A stretch of DNA of 64,000 nt from Bhargavaea ginsengi. GTDB taxonomy: Bacteria > Bacillota > Bacilli > Bacillales_A > Planococcaceae. Under the pieces are notes generated by a model. The model searched no databases. It was not told where the DNA came from and saw only the letters and a list, made by a program, of their open reading frames with translations. The position numbers and the translations under genes were made by a program. Below, one piece after another: positions 57,693-64,000 of the stretch. The stretch covers positions 81,124 through 145,123 of the forward strand of contig NZ_FNZF01000006.1 of the NCBI RefSeq assembly GCF_900109165.1, read 5' to 3'. Each line of letters starts with the position of its first letter. Position 1 is the first letter of the stretch.

Positions 57693-59072
57693 TCAGACGG
57701 TTTCCGGTTTCCGGCTGAACTGCTTTCCTGGATGACGGGCGGGGAGGCGGTTGCCATTGCCGAACAGGTTGTCGCGCAAGGAGGTGCCCCCGTAATCTTT
57801 AGGTACACGGCCGCGTGCCTGGAGGATCGGGATGACCCATTCGCCGAATTCCTTGAAGGTCCTATGCGCAAGGGCATAGGCGATGTTGAATCCGTCGACG
57901 CCGGTCTCGTCGGCCCACGCCTCGAGCACGTCCGCAACCTGCTCCGGCGTGCCGACGATTGCGGTGCCCATGCCGCCGACGCCAATCGATTTGATGATCT
58001 CACGGATTGTCCAGTTGCGTTCCGGATCGATTTTCGTGAATGTCTCGAGCGTGGAGCGGATCGCGTCATTTTCGACGTATTCGACGCCGGCATCAAGGTC
58101 GGCGCCTGACAGGTCGACGCCCGTCCAGCCGCCGAACAGGGCAAGTGCGCCTTCATCGGAGATGTAGGACTGGTACTCATCGTACTTCTCACGGGCTTCT
58201 TGCTCGGTCCGCCCGATGACCGGTGTGACCAGTGTCAGGATCTTGATCTCTTCCGGATCACGTCCGGCTTCAGCTGCCGCTTCCCGGAGCCTCGTGACGG
58301 TCTGTTTGGCCGCGTTTTTCGTTGGTGCTCCGATAAAGGCGAGTTCAGTGTGCCTTCCTGCGAATGAACGGCCCTTTGGCGACGCGCCAGCCTGGAACAG
58401 CACCGGTGTACGCTGAGGGGACGGTTCCGACAGATGGGCGCCCGGCACCTTGAAGTATTTGCCGTGATGGCCGATATCGTGGACTTTGGAAGGATCCGAA
58501 TACACACGGTTTTCCTTGTCGACTTTCACGGCATCATCTTCCCAGCTGCTTTCCCACAGTTTGTAGCACACTTCCAAGTATTCTTCCGCGATGTCGTAGC
58601 GCTCGTCGTGGGAAACCTGTTCGTCCAGACCCATGTTGAGGGCGGCGCTCTTCAGGTAGGATGTGACGATGTTCCAGCCGACACGTCCCTTTGTCAGGTG
58701 ATCGAGTGTCGAGATTCGGCGGGCGAACGTGTACGGATGCTCGTGGCTGACGGAGGCAGTGACACCAAAGCCGAGATGATTCGTGACAGCCGCCATGAGG
58801 GGGACGACGAGGCTCGGGTCGTTGACCGGCGACTGTGCACCTTGTCGCACCGCTGCTTCGCGGGAACCGCCATAGACATCGTACGTACCAAGTACATCTG
58901 CAAGGAACACAGCATCATAGCGGGTCTCCTCGAGGATGCGTGCAAGCTCGATCCAGTAGTCGCAGTCCTTGTACCGGTGGGACTGGTCATCGGGATGCGC
59001 CCAGAGGCCGGGAGACTGGTGACCCGCTGTGTTCATCTCGAACGCATTCAGGTAAATACGTTTTTTGGTCAT
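57693..59072 (-). CDS. FMN-dependent monooxygenase, NtaA/SnaA/DszA family (LLM class)
   Basis: 459 residues of the luciferase-like TIM-barrel fold: opening KRIYLNAFEMNTAGHQSPGL, GRVGWNIVTSYLKSAALNMG and SPKGRSFAGRHTELAF are family blocks. Members oxidise nitrilotriacetate, dibenzothiophene sulfone or modified cysteines such as N-acetyl-S-alkyl derivatives (YtnJ), using reduced FMN from a partner reductase. The next gene upstream, transcribed first, encodes such a reductase, and an S-box riboswitch heads the operon, so the substrate is probably an organosulfur compound. The ATG at 59072 has GAAAGG upstream. Confidence 0.92.
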   Translation of the reverse strand: MTKKRIYLNAFEMNTAGHQSPGLWAHPDDQSHRYKDCDYWIELARILEETRYDAVFLADVLGTYDVYGGSREAAVRQGAQSPVNDPSLVVPLMAAVTNHLGFGVTASVSHEHPYTFARRISTLDHLTKGRVGWNIVTSYLKSAALNMGLDEQVSHDERYDIAEEYLEVCYKLWESSWEDDAVKVDKENRVYSDPSKVHDIGHHGKYFKVPGAHLSEPSPQRTPVLFQAGASPKGRSFAGRHTELAFIGAPTKNAAKQTVTRLREAAAEAGRDPEEIKILTLVTPVIGRTEQEAREKYDEYQSYISDEGALALFGGWTGVDLSGADLDAGVEYVENDAIRSTLETFTKIDPERNWTIREIIKSIGVGGMGTAIVGTPEQVADVLEAWADETGVDGFNIAYALAHRTFKEFGEWVIPILQARGRVPKDYGGTSLRDNLFGNGNRLPARHPGKQFSRKPETV

Positions 59073-59095
59073 GGTCATCATCCTTTCATTCTGGC

Positions 59096-59641
59096 TCAGG
59101 CATGGGTTCGGCTGTGCTGCCTTCGGATCAGTTCCGCAAAATAGGCCGTCTGTTTCTCAAGGCGGCTGAGGCAGTCTCCGTCAAGCACAGGGATGTCGAG
59201 ATTCTTGTCGATCACATCATCCGTCAGGTAAATCCCTTTTAGGGCATGCCCCTTCAGCGTGGAAAGGAGCGGCTTGAGGGCATAGTCGAGTGCCAGCAGA
59301 TGCCCGGGGCTGCCGCCGGTCATGAGCGGAAGGACGGGGGTGGATTCCAGCACATCTTGAGGCAGAAGGTCGATAAACGCCTTAAGGACTCCTGAATAAG
59401 CGGCTTTGTAGACAGGGGAGCCGACGACGACCCCCTGCGCTTCCCGGATGCTCGCTGCGGCGCCCGTGACGGACGGGTGGCTGAAGTCTGCTGTAAAGAG
59501 GGCTTCGGCGGGAATGTCCCGCACGCTCAGGTGGGTGACGATGAACCCCTTGTCTTCAAGCAGCCCTCCGATGTAGCCGAGTACTCGGTCCGAGCGGGAA
59601 GCGGCACTCGGACTGCCGGAGATGATGACAATTTCGGTCAT
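59096..59641 (-). CDS. ssuE: NAD(P)H-dependent FMN reductase (SsuE type)
   Basis: 181-residue flavodoxin-like reductase. FMN-phosphate loop SGSPSAASRSDRV near the start and VVVGSPVYKAAYSGVLKAF are SsuE signatures. It supplies FMNH2 to two-component monooxygenases. First gene after the SAM riboswitch; the monooxygenase gene starts 23 bases after its stop. No ssuABCD transport or desulfonation genes are adjacent, so the name reflects family rather than proven alkanesulfonate use. Confidence 0.9.
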   Translation of the reverse strand: MTEIVIISGSPSAASRSDRVLGYIGGLLEDKGFIVTHLSVRDIPAEALFTADFSHPSVTGAAASIREAQGVVVGSPVYKAAYSGVLKAFIDLLPQDVLESTPVLPLMTGGSPGHLLALDYALKPLLSTLKGHALKGIYLTDDVIDKNLDIPVLDGDCLSRLEKQTAYFAELIRRQHSRTHA

Positions 59642-59731
59642 GGATATTCATCCTTTCTTTAATGAGGTCATTTGGCGGATGGGGTTGGATTGACGGATTC
59701 CGCTGAAAGGTTCCGGAAAGGATGAAGAATA

Positions 59732-59771
59732 GGAAAAGGCCCTTTTCCCATTCAAGAATGAGAGAAGAGCC
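59732..59771 (-). terminator. Riboswitch-controlled terminator
   Basis: On the minus strand GGCTCTTCTCTCA, loop TTCTTGAA, TGGGAAAAGGGCC (12 of 13 pairs, some G-U), then TTTTCC. It lies between the S-box aptamer and ssuE and is the expected off-state hairpin. Confidence 0.75.
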
Positions 59772-59806
59772 TGGGCAGAATACAATTACGCCTGCCTGAC
59801 TGTTTT

Positions 59807-59913
59807 CTCATCTTCAGGACAGATCTGTCCTTCCGGAGTTAGCACCATACAAACCGGAGTTTGCTGGTTGCTGAGGCTTCGCAGGGCCAAGTCCCTCCAC
59901 CTCTCTTGATAAG
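59807..59913 (-). ncRNA. SAM-I riboswitch (S-box)
   Basis: On the minus strand it opens CTTATCAAGAGAGGTGGAGG, then GGCCCTGCGAAGCCTCAGCAA, CCAGC and GGTGCTAACTCC, the classic S-box conserved segments; P1 closes as CTTATC with GATGAG. A terminator hairpin follows at 59732-59771. SAM binding should end transcription before ssuE, so the downstream monooxygenase system is made when sulfur amino acids are short. Confidence 0.95.
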
Positions 59914-59945
59914 AAAAAAATTATGAATTTTTCAGCTTGATGAAC

Positions 59946-59973
59946 AGTATAGCAAAGCTTTCGGCATTGTCAA
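59946..59973 (-). promoter_or_regulatory. Promoter of the S-box operon
   Basis: On the minus strand TTGACA (59968-59973), 16-bp spacer, TATACT (59946-59951). The perfect -35 box contains the TGA stop codon of the upstream gene. Confidence 0.85.
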
Positions 59974-60998
59974 CGATAAATTTCAGACTTTTCTGTAGAG
60001 CTGTCACTTGCCGGAATAAGATGCGGACCCAGCAGCCGGAAGGAGCGGGCGCGTTCAGCTACTTTCGGCAGCGCTGTGTGCAGGATGAATTCATCTATCC
60101 GGTAAGCCTCATGGAGCTGCGCCAGTTGCTGATGCACATAGTCGGGTGTCCCTGCGATGATGTCTGCCTTCAGCTCTTCGACTTCATAGGGAACACCTGC
60201 CTGTCTGCCGAACGAATGAGCCGCTTCGGTGGATGTCAGCGTGAATGAACGGCCGTTCTGCAGATGCACTTTGATGATTTTGTAATCACCTGCCAGATTT
60301 TCAGCTTCTGCCTGCGTCGGCGCTGCCAGCACATGGGCGGCAGCGATGAATGTTCCGCCGGGATGAAGTTCCCGGTACGCGGCGGTTGATTTTTCCAGCA
60401 CGGTGCGATTGTTGTTGATGAACAAAGCGAATACAAATCCGATTCCCAGTCTTGCCGCGAGCCGGGCGCTATCCGGGCTTGCACCAAGAAGATGGACATC
60501 AGGCCGTTTGGACGGGAGAGGGGTGGCCTGGATGCCGGCCAGCGGATGAGCTTCCGGTACTTCATCCCGGATCAGTTGCATCAGATGGGCCAGCCTTTCG
60601 GCAAAGTCTGTCCCGTCGTTGACCGTCCCGAATTGCAGGGCCTTCGTGGAGAGGGGAAGGCCGCCGGGTGCCTTTCCTATACCGAGGTCGACCCTTCCAG
60701 GAGCAAGCGCGGACATCAGATGGAAGTTTTCAGCGACTTTAAAAGGACTGTAGTGCTGGAGCATGACGCCTCCGGACCCGATGCGGATGGACTCTGTTTT
60801 GGCCAGCAGATGGGAGACCAGCACCTCAGGTGATGAACCGGCTACGTCCTGGGAGTGATGATGCTCGGACACCCAGAACCGGCTATACCCCCATTTTTCC
60901 GCCTGTTGGGCCAGTTGCACTGTCTGCTGCAGGGCGTGCTCTGCGGACGCCCCCGGAAAAACCGGGCTTTGATCTAATATGCCAAGTTGATAGCTCAT
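59970..60998 (-). CDS. LLM class flavin-dependent oxidoreductase (MsnO8 type)
   Basis: 342-residue luciferase-like protein: opening YQLGILDQSPVFPGASAEHAL and the blocks SEHHHSQDVAGSSPEVL and DLGIGKAPGGLPL are those of the MsnO8/YceB group. It needs reduced flavin from another protein. The nearby SsuE-type reductase is a likely donor. The ATG at 60998 has GGAGGGG upstream. No terminator is seen before the S-box promoter, so readthrough into the riboswitch is possible. Its own upstream region has an ACCT-N7-AGGT repeat. Confidence 0.9.
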   Translation of the reverse strand: MSYQLGILDQSPVFPGASAEHALQQTVQLAQQAEKWGYSRFWVSEHHHSQDVAGSSPEVLVSHLLAKTESIRIGSGGVMLQHYSPFKVAENFHLMSALAPGRVDLGIGKAPGGLPLSTKALQFGTVNDGTDFAERLAHLMQLIRDEVPEAHPLAGIQATPLPSKRPDVHLLGASPDSARLAARLGIGFVFALFINNNRTVLEKSTAAYRELHPGGTFIAAAHVLAAPTQAEAENLAGDYKIIKVHLQNGRSFTLTSTEAAHSFGRQAGVPYEVEELKADIIAGTPDYVHQQLAQLHEAYRIDEFILHTALPKVAERARSFRLLGPHLIPASDSSTEKSEIYR

Positions 60999-61165
60999 GA
61001 AGAACCCCTCCAATATGGTGATTTCAAATGCCTGAATGTTTGGTGGCAGGCAGGTGTCAGTGCACACTGAATTCTAATACCCTTATAACTCTACCTGATT
61101 AGTAGGTTTTAGGGTAGGTTGAATTTTTCGCAGGCGGGGCGGTACCACATCAGAACCACATCAAA

Positions 61166-61190
61166 AAAGCCCCGCGGGAGCAGGGCTTGG
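61166..61190 (-). terminator. Terminator of the rhomboid gene
   Basis: On the minus strand AAGCCC, loop, GGGGCTT followed by T residues. The gap from 60999 to here holds the upstream region of the MsnO8-type gene and no other gene. Confidence 0.65.
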
Positions 61191-61196
61191 GGTACT

Positions 61197-61808
61197 TTAG
61201 CGGCGCTTCTTGCGCCAGCTTGTGATATTCTTCGGGTGGAAGTAGCTGAAGCCGACGAGGAAGCCGACTGCCAGGCCGGTCAGGTGGGCGGTGATGTTGA
61301 TGTTCGGTGTCAGGAACGTCATGATCACGCTGATGACGATGATCGGCAGGATGATCTGGCGGATTTGCGGGAATGCGCCCTTCGTATGGTAAACAAATGC
61401 GCCGAACGCGCCGAAGATCCCGTAGATGGCACCACTTGCCCCAACATAGGCGTAAGAGCCGTCATGCAGGAAGTAGGATGCGACATTGCCGAACAGGCCG
61501 GCCAGGAAAAACAGGTTCAGGAACCGGGTCTTGCCTGCAATCCGTTCAAGCTCCGGGCCGAACAGGAACAGGGCGAACATATTGAACAGGACATGCATGA
61601 GTCCGGCATGCAGGAACATCGGTGTGATAAAGCGCCACCAGTCGCCGTCAGCGATCAGCCGGTTGATGCCCATCCCATGAAACATGACCAGGTCGCCGAT
61701 GCCGGGCAGGATGGTCAGGATGTAGATGATCACGTTGATCGCGATCAGCGCCGAGACGACCGGATAAAGCCGGATGTACTCGGAGAAGCTTTCTCTTCTG
61801 ATAAACAT
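61197..61808 (-). CDS. Rhomboid family intramembrane serine protease (YdcA-like)
   Basis: 203 residues with six helices. The catalytic serine is in GASGAIYGIFG (helix 4) and the histidine in NITAHLTGLAVG (helix 6). The WWRFITPMFLHAGLMHVLFN block of loop 1 and helix 2 is typical. It cleaves membrane proteins within the bilayer; targets unknown. It takes the place of ydcA next to acpS as in B. subtilis and is divergent from it. Confidence 0.93.
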   Translation of the reverse strand: MFIRRESFSEYIRLYPVVSALIAINVIIYILTILPGIGDLVMFHGMGINRLIADGDWWRFITPMFLHAGLMHVLFNMFALFLFGPELERIAGKTRFLNLFFLAGLFGNVASYFLHDGSYAYVGASGAIYGIFGAFGAFVYHTKGAFPQIRQIILPIIVISVIMTFLTPNINITAHLTGLAVGFLVGFSYFHPKNITSWRKKRR

Positions 61809-61876
61809 GGTTTCACCTCAATTTACATAAGAACAGTATACCGCGTTTGGCGCGGTCCAGAAAGCGGGGAGAACGG

Positions 61877-62251
61877 ATGATCACGGGAATTGGGCTTGAT
61901 ATAGTGGAAATGGACAGGATCAGGCAGGCGGACGGCCGCAGCGACCGCTTCCGGGAGAGGATCCTGAGCAAGGAAGAATTGGAGCGATATGATCAGCTCG
62001 GCGGCACCCGCCGGACCGAATATCTTGCCGGGCGGTTTGCCGCCAAGGAAGCATTTGCAAAAGCGCTCGGCACCGGAATTGGCGTGTCGTGCGCGTTTTC
62101 CGACATCAGTGTGCTTTCCGGCGAAGGCGGCAGGCCGATGCTGTATTTCAGGGGCAAGCCGGCGGCGGGTTTTGTCTCGATCACGCATTCGCGGGAATAT
62201 GCCGCCGCCCAAGTGATCCTGACCGGATTCCCGGCAGCCCTGTCCGAATAA
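61877..62251 (+). CDS. acpS: Holo-[acyl-carrier-protein] synthase
   Basis: 124 residues. GIGLDIVEMDRI and GRFAAKEAFAKALG carry the conserved Asp and Glu that bind Mg2+ and CoA. It attaches 4'-phosphopantetheine to ACP, essential for fatty acid synthesis. The ATG at 61877 has GGGGAG upstream. ydcC and alr follow as in B. subtilis. Confidence 0.95.
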   Translation: MITGIGLDIVEMDRIRQADGRSDRFRERILSKEELERYDQLGGTRRTEYLAGRFAAKEAFAKALGTGIGVSCAFSDISVLSGEGGRPMLYFRGKPAAGFVSITHSREYAAAQVILTGFPAALSE

Positions 62252-62309
62252 ACCCGGCCCTTCTCTCATAGGATGTTCCACAGGAGCGAAATGAGAAAGG
62301 GTGAAGGAA

Positions 62310-63452
62310 TTGCGGAGCCGGATATTCGCAGGAATGCTCATCGTGCTCGTCATGCTGCTGGCGGCATGCGGGTCACAGTCGAAGGAAGACGTCATGAAAA
62401 AGCTGAGCGGCAAATGGACGGATGCAAAAGGTTATGAACTCACCGCCGTCATGGAGATCAAGACCGGCGATGAGCCAAGGCTGTATGACGTGGAAGTGTG
62501 GCACACAAAGCCGGACTACTACCGGGTCAATGTGGCCCAGCAGGGCTCCAAGGAGTCCCAGATGATCCTCCGAAACAAGGATGGGGTATTTGTCGTTACG
62601 CCTTCGATCGGCAAGACGTACAAGTTCCAGAGTGACTGGCCGGAGAAAAACAGCCAGGCTTATCTGATCGGTGCGCTTGCGGAAGACATCCGGGCGGACA
62701 AGGATGCGGTGATGAAGGAAGAAGACAAGGAATACGTCTTCGAGACGGTCACACGGAACAACCATAGGAAAATGCTGCCTTATCAGCGTATCCACATCGA
62801 CAAGAAATCGCTCCTCCCTGTAAAGGTGTCAGTGCTGAATGAAAACAAAGAAGAGCAGATGAAGATCACGTTCGAAAAAATCTCTCTTGGCACAGAGCGC
62901 AGTGCCGGCGATTATGCGGTGGAAAAGCATTCGAAGGCACCTGAAGGCGCCGAAGGATCCGCGGATGACACCGATGCGACAGAAGAAGAGGCAGAAGGCG
63001 AAGACCAGGAAGGCACCACGGAAGAATCAGACAGTGCAACCGATGAAGAAGGCAACGAAGAAGGCAAGACAGAAGAAGGAGATGAAGAAGCGGGTGCCGA
63101 ATTGGATGGTGAGGAATTCCGCACATCCTATCCGCTCCTGAAATGGGAAGGCGTCGACCTGCTGGAAGAAGAAGTTGTCGGTAAAGGTGAAGAAAAGCGC
63201 GTCTACCTGACATACGGCGGCGAGAAGGAATTCGTCATCGTTCAGCAGCAGGCGAAGTCTCCTAAAGAAGCGCTCGTTCCGGTATTCGCGGAAGGGGATC
63301 CGGCACACCTCGGCTTCACGATCGGCGCAATCACCGATAATTCGGTCAGCTGGGAAAAGGGCGGCGTGTCCTACTTCCTCGCCTCGAATGCCTTGAGCCG
63401 CGAGGAGATGGTGGAAGTAGCGACATCGATGATCGAAGCAGAACAGAAGTGA
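62310..63452 (+). CDS. ydcC: LolA-like lipoprotein YdcC with an acidic insertion
   Basis: About 380 residues. The signal peptide ends in the lipobox LLAACG (Cys near 20). Residues 25-205 form the LolA/LolB-like domain (YYRVNVAQQGSKESQMILRN). Then comes a 55-residue run almost wholly of Glu, Asp, Gly, Ser and Thr (about 208-268), followed by a C-terminal domain (YLTYGGEKEFVIVQQQA). I recall no such acidic stretch in B. subtilis YdcC. The TTG at 62310 or the GTG at 62301 could be the start; the GTG abuts GAAAGG, so TTG is slightly favoured. Function unknown; on the outer face of the membrane. Confidence 0.85.
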   Translation: MRSRIFAGMLIVLVMLLAACGSQSKEDVMKKLSGKWTDAKGYELTAVMEIKTGDEPRLYDVEVWHTKPDYYRVNVAQQGSKESQMILRNKDGVFVVTPSIGKTYKFQSDWPEKNSQAYLIGALAEDIRADKDAVMKEEDKEYVFETVTRNNHRKMLPYQRIHIDKKSLLPVKVSVLNENKEEQMKITFEKISLGTERSAGDYAVEKHSKAPEGAEGSADDTDATEEEAEGEDQEGTTEESDSATDEEGNEEGKTEEGDEEAGAELDGEEFRTSYPLLKWEGVDLLEEEVVGKGEEKRVYLTYGGEKEFVIVQQQAKSPKEALVPVFAEGDPAHLGFTIGAITDNSVSWEKGGVSYFLASNALSREEMVEVATSMIEAEQK

Positions 63453-63541
63453 CCTGCAAGTATTGACGGCTTTCTCCCTCCGGGCGGATAATGAAAATGA
63501 TAAAGAGATATATCCGTCAATTCGGAAGGGAGAACGGGGAA

Positions 63542-64000
63542 ATGGAACAAATGGAATGGGGCCGGCCGACAGTGGCGGCCATCGATCTGGAGGCGATCCG
63601 GGAAAACGTGCGAAACACAGCACGTCTGACCGGCCCGGACACCGGCGTGATCGCAGTGGTCAAGGCGGACGGCTACGGGCACGGCGCAGCCAGAGTCGCG
63701 GAGGCGGCGCTGGAAGCGGGCGCAATGATGCTCGCGGTCGCCACTCCGGATGAAGCGGTGGAACTCAGGGAGGCAGGCCTGGAAGCGGACATTCTGCTTT
63801 TGGGCGCCTCCCCTGTTCCGTTCGCGCGCATTGCGGCTGAACAGGATATTATCATCACAGCTGATTCTCCGGCCTGGATGGAGGCAGTTGCTGCCGCCGC
63901 GCCTGATTTCGTCCGCCCGCTCCGGGTTCACCTAAAGGTCGATACAGGGATGGGCCGGCTTGGCGTCAGGAGCGGGGAAGACCTGCTCCGGATGTACAGG
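63542..64000 (+). CDS. alr: Alanine racemase, N-terminal part
   Basis: Partial: the gene runs off the window after 153 codons. The PLP lysine lies in IAVVKADGYGHG near residue 40, and HLKVDTGMGRLG is the next family block. It makes D-alanine for the wall, feeding the Ddl and MurF steps encoded 12 kb upstream. AAGGGAG precedes the ATG. In B. subtilis alr is followed by the ndoAI-ndoA toxin pair, which would lie outside this window. Confidence 0.95.
   Translation, partial: MEQMEWGRPTVAAIDLEAIRENVRNTARLTGPDTGVIAVVKADGYGHGAARVAEAALEAGAMMLAVATPDEAVELREAGLEADILLLGASPVPFARIAAEQDIIITADSPAWMEAVAAAAPDFVRPLRVHLKVDTGMGRLGVRSGEDLLRMYR

Overview
The window is a 64 kb piece of a Gram-positive chromosome of the order Bacillales. 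Codon use is G+C-rich for that group (mid-50s % judged by eye). Ribosome binding sites are strong (GGAGG), TTG and GTG starts are common, and the regulators are typical of Bacillus relatives (NsrR, MntR, CsoR, ArsR, a SAM riboswitch, a sigma-W promoter). The order ddl-murF-cshA-ydbS-ydbT ... rhomboid-acpS-ydcC-alr matches the Bacillus subtilis backbone. A high-G+C member of Planococcaceae (Bhargavaea- or Planococcus-like) is my best guess; this is inference, since no rRNA is present. I found no transposase, prophage, CRISPR array, tRNA or rRNA.

Layout. 1-12.7 kb: end of a 3-methyladenine glycosylase gene, a PfpI/DJ-1 protein, arsR-arsB, an alpha/beta hydrolase, hmp with divergent nsrR, ppaC, a YitT membrane protein, an AAA ATPase, a Rieske oxidoreductase, a DsbA/FrnE protein, a YceI protein and murB. 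12.8-19.7 kb: a KdpD-like universal stress protein gene divergent from a complete seven-gene Mrp Na+/H+ antiporter operon. 19.7-36.5 kb: a penicillin acylase, lipoproteins, a P1 peptidase, acetyltransferases, mntR-cvfB, a ring-cleaving dioxygenase behind an MhqR-type operator, a lipid kinase, an AraC regulator, a YidC insertase, and several small proteins found by direct reading. 36.5-49 kb: three MFS transporters, a VanY-type carboxypeptidase, cardiolipin synthase, a cystine symporter, an HTH-TPR regulator with its MFS target, a diguanylate cyclase, and csoR-copZ. 49-64 kb: cell-envelope genes (rodA, ddl, murF, ydbST, acpS, alr) with cshA, interrupted by a sulfur module (S-box, SsuE-type reductase, two luciferase-like monooxygenases).

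The most unusual feature is a family of short intergenic arrays. Seven gaps hold degenerate repeats whose cores recur at almost exactly 21 bp (five loci) or exactly 20 bp (two loci). Cores differ between loci, except that three loci share GAAAGTGACGAAT. All the cores I read lie on the + strand whatever the direction of the flanking genes. Other points of interest are a decayed paralog of an MFS gene whose start codon has become ATA, three copies of a 17-bp operator in the same gap, a promoter-plus-terminator leader ahead of cshA, a 32-bp near-perfect palindrome at 36.4 kb, and several proteins of 31-51 residues.
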